A stretch of 60,000 bases of DNA from Echinicola marina. Its GTDB lineage: Bacteria; Bacteroidota; Bacteroidia; Cytophagales; Cyclobacteriaceae. Within the stretch, counting starts at the first letter, position 1, and every line of letters begins with the position of its first letter. This document shows, piece by piece, positions 45,929 to 55,380 of this stretch. Made by a program: the position numbers and the translations under genes. The notes under the pieces are model-generated. The model was not told the origin of the DNA and did not search any database. It saw nothing but the letters and a program-made list of their open reading frames with translations. Location of the stretch: NCBI RefSeq assembly GCF_020463795.1, contig NZ_CP080025.1, positions 1-60,000 on the forward strand, read 5' to 3'.

Positions 45929-46202
45929 CTTTTTTTTGAATAGTCCATTCTTACAAACAAACCCAGGTATTACTTTTTCTCTCCGAAATTAACTGACTTC
46001 CTCGCTAACCTCCCCAACATCCTTTAGACTAAGACTGTAAATGCTAATTTCCTGATTGACTTCAAATGTCAGCCAGCCCCATAGAACCGTCATAACTCAC
46101 AGCCTCTTCACTAAATTAAAAATAACATATTTATTACCTTCAAAAAAATATCCAGACAATGTACATTATTTTCGTAATTTCAAAGCTGAAAGCATTTATT
46201 AC

Positions 46203-47432
46203 ATGTCATATAACATCAAGGAATTACAGAACGGAATCCGAATTGTCCATCAAGAAGTCAATCACACTAGATTAGTACACTGCGGATTTATTCTTGATAT
46301 TGGAAGCAGAGATGAAACGTTAGAGCAGGCTGGTTTGGCTCATTTTTGGGAACATATGGCCTTCAAAGGTACTACAAAAAGAAAAGCCTTTCATATTTTA
46401 AATCGCCTCGAATCTGTCGGAGGAGAATTAAATGCCTATACTACTAAAGAAAAAATCTGCTTCTACTCCTCCATTTTAAAAGAACATTTCAATAAAGCCG
46501 CAGAACTTCTCTATGATATTACTTTCCACAGTACTTTTCCCGAGAAACAAATAGAAAAGGAAAGACAAGTAATTCTCGAGGAAATGGCCATGTACAGAGA
46601 TTCTCCAGATGATGCCATTCAGGATGAATTTGATGAGGTCGTATTCCAAAACCACTCTTTGGGAAGAAATATACTTGGCACAGAAGAAACGGTTAACTCC
46701 TTCAGCCAATCCGACTTTTTCGATTTTATCTCCACCAGAATGGACACCTCCAAAATCGTCTTTTCTGTCGTTGGAAACATTTCATTTAAAAAAGTGCTAA
46801 ATCAATTGGAACCCAAATTAAATGAGATTCCGATCAAAAAGAGTCTTTATATAAGAAGTGATTTTGGTCATTATGTCCCACAGCATAAAACAGTATATAA
46901 GGATATTACCCAATCACATTGTGCTATCGGAAAACCAGCCTTTTCCTTATACCACCCTAAAAGGTTTAAACTTTTCCTCCTCAACAATATTTTAGGTGGC
47001 CCCAGCATGAACTCAAGGCTAAACCTTTCGCTAAGGGAAAAATATGGCTACGTTTATAGTGTAGAATCAGCCTATCAAGTATACAAAGACACTGGTTTTG
47101 TAGGCATATTTTATGGTACTGAAGAAAGGACAGCAAAAAAAGCCAGAAACTTAGTAATGCGTGAGCTCAGAAAATTAAGAGAGAAAAAACTAGGCTCGCT
47201 ACAGCTTCATATGGCTAAAGAGCAAGCTATAGGTCAAATGGCCATGGCTGAAGAAAATTATGCCGCTTTGATGCTGGTTTTTGGCAAAAACCTACTTGAC
47301 AAAGGAAAAATAGAATCTCTTGATCATATTTTTGATATAATTAGGAATACCAGTTCCGAGGAGCTTCAGGATATTGCTCAAGAAGTATTCATGGAGGATC
47401 AATTAAGCTTTCTAACCTATTTACCCAACTAA
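46203..47432 (+). CDS. M16-family zinc metallopeptidase (PqqL/MPP-like)
   Basis: 409-residue peptidase from ATG 46203 (MSYNIKELQNGIRIVHQE). The zinc motif HFWEH (H47, E50, H51) is intact with the downstream Glu in QVILEEMAMY. The C-terminal M16 domain has LREKYGYVYSV, the substrate-binding part. An in-frame TTG/ATG region upstream (from 46056) lacks family similarity and was rejected. The start is 2 bases from an O-methyltransferase cluster end, so the genes are coexpressed. Confidence 0.93.
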   Translation: MSYNIKELQNGIRIVHQEVNHTRLVHCGFILDIGSRDETLEQAGLAHFWEHMAFKGTTKRKAFHILNRLESVGGELNAYTTKEKICFYSSILKEHFNKAAELLYDITFHSTFPEKQIEKERQVILEEMAMYRDSPDDAIQDEFDEVVFQNHSLGRNILGTEETVNSFSQSDFFDFISTRMDTSKIVFSVVGNISFKKVLNQLEPKLNEIPIKKSLYIRSDFGHYVPQHKTVYKDITQSHCAIGKPAFSLYHPKRFKLFLLNNILGGPSMNSRLNLSLREKYGYVYSVESAYQVYKDTGFVGIFYGTEERTAKKARNLVMRELRKLREKKLGSLQLHMAKEQAIGQMAMAEENYAALMLVFGKNLLDKGKIESLDHIFDIIRNTSSEELQDIAQEVFMEDQLSFLTYLPN

Positions 47433-47434
47433 CA

Positions 47435-48079
47435 ATGGAATTCATCAGCGAACAATTACAAAACTATTGTGAAGAACATACCAGCCCTGAAGACGAGCTA
47501 TTACAACTCATCAGCAGGGAGACGCATGCAAAAGTGCTAATGCCACGCATGCTTTCAGGACATCTCCAAGGCAAAACCCTTGAATTGTTCACCAAAATGC
47601 AAAATCCCAAAACCGTCCTAGAAATAGGCACCTACACCGGCTACTCGGCCATATGCATGGCAAGAGGTCTAAGTAAAGACGGCAGATTGATCACATTGGA
47701 TAAAAATGATGAATTAGAAGATATGGTCAGGGGATTTTTTGAGAAATCGGGATTATCAGACCAAATCGATTACAAGCTGGGCAATGCCTTAGATATCATT
47801 CCTGAATTAAATGAAACTTTTGATATGGTCTTCATTGATGCTGATAAAAAGAATTATATCAATTATTATAATTTGATCATTGATAAAGTTAGTAAAGGAG
47901 GCTTGATCATGGCTGACAATGTGCTCTGGTCAGGAAAAGTACTCAAAGATACTTCAGAGAAAATCGATAAAGACACCAAGGTAATCATGGACTTTAATGA
48001 CATGATACAATCTGACCCAAGAGTAGAAAATGTACTATTTCCCATCCGAGATGGCATTATGATGGCCAGAAAACTATAG
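47435..48079 (+). CDS. Class I SAM-dependent O-methyltransferase (COMT-like)
   Basis: 214 residues of the catechol/caffeoyl-CoA O-methyltransferase family. SAM motif LEIGTYTGYSAICMARGL, acidic GRLITLDKND, and metal-associated FIDADKKNYINYY and MADNVLWSGKV. Cation-dependent methyl transfer to a catechol-like or small hydroxylated substrate is likely. It starts 2 bases after the M16 peptidase stop. Confidence 0.92.
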   Translation: MEFISEQLQNYCEEHTSPEDELLQLISRETHAKVLMPRMLSGHLQGKTLELFTKMQNPKTVLEIGTYTGYSAICMARGLSKDGRLITLDKNDELEDMVRGFFEKSGLSDQIDYKLGNALDIIPELNETFDMVFIDADKKNYINYYNLIIDKVSKGGLIMADNVLWSGKVLKDTSEKIDKDTKVIMDFNDMIQSDPRVENVLFPIRDGIMMARKL

Positions 48080-48164
48080 CTATGGTCAATAAACTTTAAT
48101 TACTATATTAGGATAAACACCAAAACGTTATTTATCTGATCGGTTTCAATTTTCTTTCACCAGT

Positions 48165-49742
48165 ATGAAATTCTCCTTCCGCCAAAACGTCATATTCGGG
48201 CTAGGCCTCTTTTTTATATTTCTTTCCTCTATACTGTATGCACAGACACCTAAGGTACCAAGCAGCATCCAATTTGCAGGAATGACCATACAACTCAATG
48301 ATCAAGCACAAAGAGACATACAGCTAGATGTGGACGCACTTTGTAGAAGTGAACGTTTTTTCAATATGAAACTGGAAAGGGTCAATCTCTACATGCCGAT
48401 CATTGAAAGAGTACTCCATGAACAAGGCGTTCCCAATGACATCAAATATTTGGTTATCCAGGAAAGTGGACTAATACCTGATGCCGTCTCCACATCCAAT
48501 GCTGTTGGTTTTTGGCAGTTTAAAAAAGGGACTGCCCATGAGGTTTTCCTGCAGGTAGATGGCCAAATAGATGAAAGAAAAAACATAGCTGCTTCAACAA
48601 GAGGTGCAGCCATCTACCTCAAAAAGCACAACAATTATTTTGACAACTGGGTTTGTGCATTAGTTTCCTACCAAATGGGACTTGGAGGAGCCAAAAATTA
48701 CTTTGGAAGTAAATACAACGGCCATTCTAGCATGAAAATCACCAAGGCTAGCCACTGGTATTTCAAAAAATACCTGGCTCATAAAATAGCCTTTGAGAAC
48801 CATATTGGTAAATTCACTAGTAACCAGTATTTAAAAGAAGTCTCCGTCCAAGGACCTATAACCGTTAAGGCACTTTCTAAAAACCTTGGCATCTCTGAAA
48901 CTGAGCTCAAAGAATACAATAAGTGGATCACAGGGAACAAAATCCCTGAAGGTAAAAGCTATTCACTCGTCTACTTAGCTTCTGGTACTGCACCAGTAAC
49001 ACCCTTACTTACTTCATCTGCCAGCAGTGAAAGTAATTCAAACCAGTACAGCCTACCGGCAGAGGGATTTAAAAACGCATCAGGCTACCCCAAAATAACC
49101 GGTAAGCAAGCACAGCCATTTGAGTCTGGTCAAATCAAAGTAAACGGCATCAAGGGAATACAGGCCGTTGTAAATAGCACGACAGAAGCATTTGCCGAAA
49201 AAATAGGTATAAAAGAAAGTAAATTTAGAAGAAGAAATGACCTTTCAAAGAATGATCATGTACAACGAGGCCATTATTATTATACCAAACGAAAAAAATC
49301 CAAGTCGGATGTCCCACACCATATTGTTCAAAAAGGAGAAACACTATGGAGTATTTCCCAAGCTTATGGAATCAGATTACACTCTCTAAAAGCAAAAAAC
49401 AGGATTTACAAAGATGAAGATCTATTGGTCGGTATGGTCTTAAATTTACAAAAATATAGAGGCAGAAATGAAGACATCAAAATTATGACTGTTACCCCTG
49501 TCAATCAACAAGCCAGTTCTGCTCCTTCAAAAACAAAAGCAAACTCCTCCTCAAAACAAGAGATACAACCAAAACTTAACCCAGTCAGCAATAATATTAC
49601 CCATACCGTTTCCCAAGGAGAAACGCTTTACGCCATTGCTAGAAAATATGGTGTCTCTGTTTCGGAAATCCAAACATGGAACAATATCCAAAACCAAACA
49701 GTCATCAAAATAGGGCAAAAGTTAATCATCAAAAAGAACTAA
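48165..49742 (+). CDS. LysM lytic transglycosylase (MltD-like)
   Basis: 525 residues with a signal peptide (cleavage near YAQ-TPK). The SLT catalytic domain has E100 in IQESGLIPDAVS and GFWQFKKGTA; the middle has a degenerate LysM-like stretch; two clear LysM domains are at the end (HHIVQKGETLWSISQAYG and THTVSQGETLYAIARKYG). It cleaves peptidoglycan glycan strands with 1,6-anhydro products. DUF3078 follows. Confidence 0.93.
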   Translation: MKFSFRQNVIFGLGLFFIFLSSILYAQTPKVPSSIQFAGMTIQLNDQAQRDIQLDVDALCRSERFFNMKLERVNLYMPIIERVLHEQGVPNDIKYLVIQESGLIPDAVSTSNAVGFWQFKKGTAHEVFLQVDGQIDERKNIAASTRGAAIYLKKHNNYFDNWVCALVSYQMGLGGAKNYFGSKYNGHSSMKITKASHWYFKKYLAHKIAFENHIGKFTSNQYLKEVSVQGPITVKALSKNLGISETELKEYNKWITGNKIPEGKSYSLVYLASGTAPVTPLLTSSASSESNSNQYSLPAEGFKNASGYPKITGKQAQPFESGQIKVNGIKGIQAVVNSTTEAFAEKIGIKESKFRRRNDLSKNDHVQRGHYYYTKRKKSKSDVPHHIVQKGETLWSISQAYGIRLHSLKAKNRIYKDEDLLVGMVLNLQKYRGRNEDIKIMTVTPVNQQASSAPSKTKANSSSKQEIQPKLNPVSNNITHTVSQGETLYAIARKYGVSVSEIQTWNNIQNQTVIKIGQKLIIKKN

Positions 49743-49796
49743 TTAGAATTGAATAAGAAACGTATCTTTACGTATAAATTCAAACTCCATCCAGGA

Positions 49797-50789
49797 ATGT
49801 CACGGTATTTTACCATTTTTATAACGACTCTCTTATTTTCAGGCTTATTTCATAAAGCATGGGGCCAGGACAATAAAATAGTTCCTGACACTATCATGAT
49901 CAATGGAGACACCTTAATCATGCTAGGAGACTCTCTGATCATCAAGGAAGAGGTAAAACAAAACTACTGGAAAAAGGGAGGTAATTACAACCTAAGTATT
50001 CAACAAGTAAGCCTTTCGAACTGGGCGGCAGGGGGAGCAAGTTCCTTTGCACTAAATACCGGCGTCAACCTTTTTGCCAACTATAAAAAAGGTGGGCGAA
50101 TATGGGACACAAAGCTAACAGTCAACTTTGGATTTAACAGACAAACTGAAAGATCATTTAAGACGCGAAAAACCAATGATAACTTTAAGTTTGTAAGTAA
50201 GTACGGCAGAGAACTATCAAAAGGCTTTTATTTATCTACTCAGCTTGAAGCTCGAACGCAGTTATTAAAGGGGTACAAATACTTCAAGCCAGCCAATTCA
50301 GAAATGGAAGATAGAGATCTAATCTCAGACTTCCTAAGCCCTGCATATATTCAATCTTCCACTGGTCTTAACTTCCAAAAAGACAAAGATGGATTTAAAT
50401 TATCCTCCATATTATCGCCTTTTACAGGCCGTTTCACCATTGTAGCCAACGACTCATTAAGTCAAGCTGGCGCATTTGGTATATTGCCTGGTGAAAAAGT
50501 AAGACCTGAGGCAGGTGCTTCCTTGGGAGCATCCATAGACACTCGATTGATGAAAAATATAGAATGGAAAGCCGACCTTAACCTCTTCTCCAATTATGGA
50601 AAGTTTGGCAATATGGTAGTCAATTTCAATTCAGCCCTCCGCATGAAAGTCAATAAGTACATTAGTACTCGAATAGAGACCGTTCTTATTTATGATGAAA
50701 ATGTGTTTATAAAACAGGATGATGGCAGCAAATCACAAGTTATTCAGTTTCAGAACCTGATCAACTTCGGCTTGGGGCTGGATTTCTAA
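49797..50789 (+). CDS. DUF3078 protein, probable outer-membrane beta-barrel
   Basis: 330 residues from ATG 49797, giving a Sec signal (MSRYFTIFITTLLFSGLF, cleavage near GQD). A TTG start at 49749 would add 16 residues, which would mask the signal. The body has alternating strands and the family segment QQVSLSNWAAGGASSFALN, ending in an aromatic Phe (LGLDF), typical of outer-membrane barrels. The stop codon overlaps the dnaX tau stop on the other strand. Role unknown. Confidence 0.85.
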   Translation: MSRYFTIFITTLLFSGLFHKAWGQDNKIVPDTIMINGDTLIMLGDSLIIKEEVKQNYWKKGGNYNLSIQQVSLSNWAAGGASSFALNTGVNLFANYKKGGRIWDTKLTVNFGFNRQTERSFKTRKTNDNFKFVSKYGRELSKGFYLSTQLEARTQLLKGYKYFKPANSEMEDRDLISDFLSPAYIQSSTGLNFQKDKDGFKLSSILSPFTGRFTIVANDSLSQAGAFGILPGEKVRPEAGASLGASIDTRLMKNIEWKADLNLFSNYGKFGNMVVNFNSALRMKVNKYISTRIETVLIYDENVFIKQDDGSKSQVIQFQNLINFGLGLDF

Positions 50790-51379
50790 AAATCTGTTTC
50801 TAGTCCAAAACGCTTCTGTAACTCTTTCAATGCTGGGGATTTCTTAGTAAGATAGGCCAATTTATCAGTAGAAGTATATAATTTATCCTCCTCTTTTACC
50901 GCTTCCTCCCTAATTTTATAGTGAATTTCAACATAATCATTCTCCAACTTCCTTTTCACAATCCCCATTAACTCGGGCTTAAGTTTGGAAAACAAATGTT
51001 CTTGAAGCTCCCCGTTCAGGAAAAAATTAACGCTATTAGCCTCTACTTCAAACGGCTGTTTTAAAAGTGTGATTTCTTGGTATTTCCTTTTTTGCTTGAA
51101 ATCTAAAATAATCTCTTCAAGCATTGCTCCGAACTTTCCTTTATCAAAAGGCGTATCTCTAAGTTGATCTTCGTTATGAACCTTTACCTGCTCTTTTGCC
51201 TTGGATGCTTGCTCTTTCGATTCTTGTATGCTACTTTTTACTTGCCGCTTTACCTCTGTAATATTAGAAGGAATGGACATGGTCTTCTTTACCTCCCTCT
51301 TTATGGCGGCATCAGAAACCAAGTCTGCCTGACTTGTAACTTCCTTTGAGGTACTGTTATTTTTCTGCTTAGCTAGTCT
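50786..51379 (-). CDS. dnaX: DnaX tau-specific C-terminal region (-1 frame)
   Basis: In the -1 frame the reading is open without a stop from the A run (51388-51379) to 50786, adding 197 codons to the zero-frame product: about 578 residues in total, the size of a Bacteroidota tau subunit. The C terminus ends KELQKRFGLETDF, a tail typical of tau in this phylum. A separate TTG start at 51322 is a poor alternative because the preceding 19 codons are also coding-like. Expressed only by -1 shift or slippage; see the frameshift site. Confidence 0.75.
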   Translation of the reverse strand, partial: RLAKQKNNSTSKEVTSQADLVSDAAIKREVKKTMSIPSNITEVKRQVKSSIQESKEQASKAKEQVKVHNEDQLRDTPFDKGKFGAMLEEIILDFKQKRKYQEITLLKQPFEVEANSVNFFLNGELQEHLFSKLKPELMGIVKRKLENDYVEIHYKIREEAVKEEDKLYTSTDKLAYLTKKSPALKELQKRFGLETDF

Positions 51380-52521
51380 TTTTTTTTTATTTCTTCTTGG
51401 GCCAATGCGGCTAGCGAAATCGCCTGAGGTAATTTGGCCAGTTTCATCAGTGCTAATTCTACGTGCAAACGTTGATTTTTACTCCCCTTGTATTGCATAT
51501 CACATTGATTGCAAATATTGAGTGCCGACAACAAAAATGAAAGGCTGGATTTAGCAGCCTGCTCCACATATCTCTCTTGTGCACTTTCTGAGACTTGAAG
51601 TAATTCAACTGTGGCCGCATCCTTGCAAACCATTAGATTACGAAAATGCTCACTTAGCCCAACAATAAAATTATGCCCATCAAATCCCTTTTTAAGAATT
51701 TCATCAAAAGTGAGCAGCACATTAGAAATACTCTCTTCCAATAAAGCATCCGTCACCTTGAAATAATAATCATAATCCAAGATATGAAGGTTATTGATAG
51801 TTTCCTGGTAGGTCAGTTTATTCCCTGCTGAATAAGTCACAATAAGGTCATAGATAGAAAGTGCATCTCGCAAAGCACCATCAGCCTTTGCAGCGATTAG
51901 CCTCAATGCTTCATCCTCATATGCAATCTCTTCTTCAGAAGAAATATATTTTAGATGTTCAGCAATATCCTTAATCTGAATACGATTAAAATCAAATATC
52001 TGACACCTAGATAGAATCGTAGGAATAATTTTATGCTTCTCTGTAGTGGCCAAAATAAATATGGCGTATTTTGGAGGTTCTTCTAGCGTCTTTAAAAAAG
52101 CATTAAATGCTTGAGTGGATAGCATATGAACCTCATCGATAATATAGATTTTGTAAGATCCTTTTTGTGGAGCATATCGCACCTGGTCCACCAAATTCCT
52201 AATATCATCTACTGAGTTATTGGAAGCAGCATCTAGTTCATGTACATTAAAGGAACTATTAGTATTGAATGCTTTACAAGAATCACATTCATTACAAGCC
52301 TCAAAATCCTCCCTTAAACTTTCACAATTTATGGTCTTAGCCAAAATACGGGCACAGGTAGTTTTCCCCACTCCCCTAGGACCACAAAACAAAAATGCCT
52401 GAGCAAGATGATTATTCTTAATGGCATTTTTTAAAGTAGTGGTAATATGCTGTTGCCCTACCACACTTTTAAAATTAGAAGGTCTATATTTTCTGGCTGA
52501 GACTACAAAATTTTCCATCAC
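51373..52521 (-). CDS. dnaX: DNA polymerase III gamma/tau subunit DnaX, zero-frame (gamma-like) product
   Basis: Clamp-loader ATPase. The zero frame makes 382 residues: Walker A GPRGVGKTT (47-55), zinc ligands C66, C76, C79, C82, DEVHMLS Walker B near 131, sensor regions and domain III. It ends after AAA AAA AAA GAC TAG, so only a gamma-like protein is made without frameshift. Tau needs a -1 shift at the A run. The order is the reverse of E. coli, where the zero frame gives tau. Confidence 0.92.
   Translation of the reverse strand: MMENFVVSARKYRPSNFKSVVGQQHITTTLKNAIKNNHLAQAFLFCGPRGVGKTTCARILAKTINCESLREDFEACNECDSCKAFNTNSSFNVHELDAASNNSVDDIRNLVDQVRYAPQKGSYKIYIIDEVHMLSTQAFNAFLKTLEEPPKYAIFILATTEKHKIIPTILSRCQIFDFNRIQIKDIAEHLKYISSEEEIAYEDEALRLIAAKADGALRDALSIYDLIVTYSAGNKLTYQETINNLHILDYDYYFKVTDALLEESISNVLLTFDEILKKGFDGHNFIVGLSEHFRNLMVCKDAATVELLQVSESAQERYVEQAAKSSLSFLLSALNICNQCDMQYKGSKNQRLHVELALMKLAKLPQAISLAALAQEEIKKKD
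51379..51388 (-). other. dnaX: Run of ten A, candidate frameshift / transcriptional slippage site in dnaX
   Basis: The minus-strand coding sequence is ATA AAA AAA AAA GAC TAG, a run of ten A with slippery AAA codons just before the zero-frame stop. A -1 slip keeps the reading open into the tau C terminus. No clear Shine-Dalgarno-like stimulator was found upstream. A homopolymer sequencing error (true run of eleven A) would also explain it. Confidence 0.65.
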
Positions 52522-52630
52522 CGCAAGATATAAAATTCCTTTAATTTACTCCTGCAAAAAAAATAAAATCCTACACCAATTTCATCAACAAACTAAAAAT
52601 CAAACACTTCAATTTAAGCATAATATAAAC

Positions 52631-54532
52631 TTAGTTAAGTCTATCTAACACGGTAAATCTAGAAGTATTACTGATATATTCAGGAACTATCGATTTAACA
52701 TGCCGCACTATATCCGTTTCAGAATTTAACGCCAATAGTTTCTCAAAATACTCTATCTGGTAATTGATCCTATTAAAAGATATCGGAGCCATCTCTACAA
52801 CTCTGATTTTAGGATGGTAGGTGATTTTCAACTCCTCAGAATTACATACCAATTCCTCATGCATCTTTTCTCCTTCCCGCAAGCCGGTAAAAACTATCTT
52901 AATATCTTTTTCTATCCTTTTCTCACTTAATAAGATCATTTTCTTCGCGAGGTCAAGTATTTTTACAGGCTCACCCATATCAAAAATAAATATTTCCCTT
53001 CCTTTGGACATCGCACCAGCCTCCAATATCAATTGACAGGCCTCTCCTATGGTCATGAAATATCTTGTGATATTAGGATCCGTTACAAACACGGGACCAC
53101 CCTGTTCAATCTGCTTTTTGAACAAAGGAATTACAGACCCATTTGATCCAAGTACATTACCAAATCTGGTTATAGCAAATCTGGTATATTGACCACCTTC
53201 CACTTTCATATAATCACTTAATGCCTGTATATACAATTCAGCAATCCGCTTAGAAGCCCCCATCACATTTGTAGGATTTACGGCTTTATCCGTACTTACA
53301 AACACAAACTGCTTGACATTATTAATAATGGATAAATCTGCCAAATGTTTTGTGGCCAAAATATTACTACGGATTGCCTCCTCTGGGAAAGTTTCCATCA
53401 TAGGAACATGCTTGTATGCTGCCGCGTGATAAACGATCTGAGGCTTATAGGTCTTAAAAATATTAGAAATCGCCTTCTTATTTCGAATATCCGTCAATAT
53501 AGGTTTTACAGGAATCTCCAGTTTTTGGGATTTAAACTCCTGTTCTAAATCATATAGCGCCGATTCAGACTGATCTAACAATATGAGAAGCTTTGGACTA
53601 TGAATAACTATCTGCCTGCACAGTTCACTGCCTATTGAGCCTGCTGCTCCAGTAACTAGAACTACTTTATTATTAATCTGGGTATAAACATGCGGATTAT
53701 CGAGTGTAATTTCAGGCCTTGATAAAAGGTCTTCAATCTTTATTTTTCTAATTTTACCGACATTGAATCCTCCTTTCACCCATTCATCTATTGATGGCAC
53801 AATACTCACCCTTATGCCATACTTAAAACACTCATCAATTATCTCTCTTTTTCTCCTTGGTGAGATATTCATAACAGATATCAACAAATCTGAAATTTTA
53901 TATTTAACGACTAGTTCTTTGAGATCCTCCAAGCCCAAATAAATAGGAACGCCATCTATAAATTCTCCCTCCTTATCTGGATCATCATCAAGAAAAGCAT
54001 GAATTTTTTGTTTATAATCACCGTCTTTCCCCAAAACAATCTTTGACAATCTACCAGCTTCCCCAGCTCCAAAAATCAATATATTCTTGACCGGTAGTTT
54101 ATTCGTAATATAATAGGTATAAACTTCCTTAATTAAACTACGATACAAAATCAAGCTTGAAAACGAAATCAAACTAGCTATTACTAGGACAGATAAAGGC
54201 TGAAAATTATCTAAATCAAAACTGCTTTCTATCCAAATCCCAAGTAAAAACGATATAAGAAGGGCTCCGAACACAATCCTGATAACAGATAGAATATTGC
54301 TGAAATTTGTTTTGGCAATTTTCCAAATGCAATTCTCACACACTACCATAGCAATCAAGCCTGCCCCTGCAAACAACACCCCATCTTCAATAACAGGATA
54401 AGAATCCATTAGGTTTAAATCAAAATTTAGCCTTATAAAAAATGCCAAAATCACTGATTGAAACAAAATGAAAGAGTCAACAAATCGGGTGATCCATTTT
54501 ATCATCTCAAAATCTTTATCTAAAAATGTCAT
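52631..54532 (-). CDS. PglF/WbpM-like UDP-sugar 4,6-dehydratase (membrane, CapD family)
   Basis: 633 residues with four N-terminal membrane helices, a first Rossmann-like domain (ILIFGAGEAGRL) and a catalytic SDR domain with VLVTGAAGSIG (291-301). The active-site set STDK (413-416) and NVMGASK (M424, K428) is the SDR variant of PglF, FlaA1 and WbpM, with Met in place of Tyr. It should convert UDP-GlcNAc to the 4-keto-6-deoxy sugar. A PglC-like and a PglE-like gene lie upstream. Confidence 0.9.
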   Translation of the reverse strand: MTFLDKDFEMIKWITRFVDSFILFQSVILAFFIRLNFDLNLMDSYPVIEDGVLFAGAGLIAMVVCENCIWKIAKTNFSNILSVIRIVFGALLISFLLGIWIESSFDLDNFQPLSVLVIASLISFSSLILYRSLIKEVYTYYITNKLPVKNILIFGAGEAGRLSKIVLGKDGDYKQKIHAFLDDDPDKEGEFIDGVPIYLGLEDLKELVVKYKISDLLISVMNISPRRKREIIDECFKYGIRVSIVPSIDEWVKGGFNVGKIRKIKIEDLLSRPEITLDNPHVYTQINNKVVLVTGAAGSIGSELCRQIVIHSPKLLILLDQSESALYDLEQEFKSQKLEIPVKPILTDIRNKKAISNIFKTYKPQIVYHAAAYKHVPMMETFPEEAIRSNILATKHLADLSIINNVKQFVFVSTDKAVNPTNVMGASKRIAELYIQALSDYMKVEGGQYTRFAITRFGNVLGSNGSVIPLFKKQIEQGGPVFVTDPNITRYFMTIGEACQLILEAGAMSKGREIFIFDMGEPVKILDLAKKMILLSEKRIEKDIKIVFTGLREGEKMHEELVCNSEELKITYHPKIRVVEMAPISFNRINYQIEYFEKLLALNSETDIVRHVKSIVPEYISNTSRFTVLDRLN

Positions 54533-54746
54533 ATTTCCTGATCAAAACCAACAATAATTTTCTAAAAGAATAACTCAATTTAGTTGAACCATTCTAAAAA
54601 AACAAATCATAAAGCAATTTTATTGATCTAAAATACATATAACATAATTCAAAAATCAAAATCAACACGAAATTCACGCTATACACAAAAATAAACCACG
54701 CATTTACCCAAACTATTTGTTAAAAAACATAAACAAATTACCTCTA

Positions 54747-55373
54747 TCAACTATTAATTTCCTTGCCATTGGTTACATTTCCCCTAAATGGCACAACTCC
54801 ACCATCATCCCCATATATCCCCTTAGGCCTAAAAATCTGCTTAGCAGATTTAATTAATATCATCAGGTCCAATCCTAAGGATTGATTATTCACATAAAGA
54901 ACATCATAATAAAATTTCTTCTCCCATGTCAAGCTATTCCTACCATTTACCTGCGCCAAACCTGTTATTCCTGGCTTCACCAAATGCCGCCTAGCTTGTT
55001 CCTCATTATAGTATTTCAAATATTCTACCAAAAGCGGGCGAGGGCCAATTAAACTCATATCTCCTTTTAATAGATTATAAAACTGTGGCAGTTCATCCAA
55101 GGAATAATTTCGAATAACTCTACCAACACCAGTCAATCTAAGATGATCTGGAAGCAACTCCCCATTATCACCCTTCCTATTACTCATTGTCCTAAACTTT
55201 ATTATACTGAATATCCTGTTTTGTTTCCCTACTCGTTTTTGAGAAAAAAATGGATTTCCCCTATGATGAAAGGTAAGTATAATTATCAATATTATCAGAA
55301 TAGGACTTAGTATTACCAAACCCAAAAAGCCTACTCCCCTATCTATTATTGATTTGCAAAATGTAATGTACAT
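54747..55373 (-). CDS. PglC-like monotopic phosphoglycosyl transferase (sugar transferase)
   Basis: 208-residue initiating transferase that puts a sugar-phosphate on undecaprenyl phosphate. One re-entrant hydrophobic helix (about 14-36), then KFRTM, the catalytic SLDELPQ (D93, E94), LKGDMSLIGPRP and KPGITGLAQVNGR. It lacks the extra N-terminal membrane helices of WcaJ-type enzymes. The gene starts 7 bases after the DegT aminotransferase stop. Confidence 0.93.
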   Translation of the reverse strand: MYITFCKSIIDRGVGFLGLVILSPILIILIIILTFHHRGNPFFSQKRVGKQNRIFSIIKFRTMSNRKGDNGELLPDHLRLTGVGRVIRNYSLDELPQFYNLLKGDMSLIGPRPLLVEYLKYYNEEQARRHLVKPGITGLAQVNGRNSLTWEKKFYYDVLYVNNQSLGLDLMILIKSAKQIFRPKGIYGDDGGVVPFRGNVTNGKEINS

Positions 55374-55380
55374 CTTTCAC

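Noticed and set aside
46056-46202. N-terminal extension of the M16 peptidase
   Set aside because: The 49 extra residues have no family similarity or signal; ATG 46203 gives the normal M16 N terminus.
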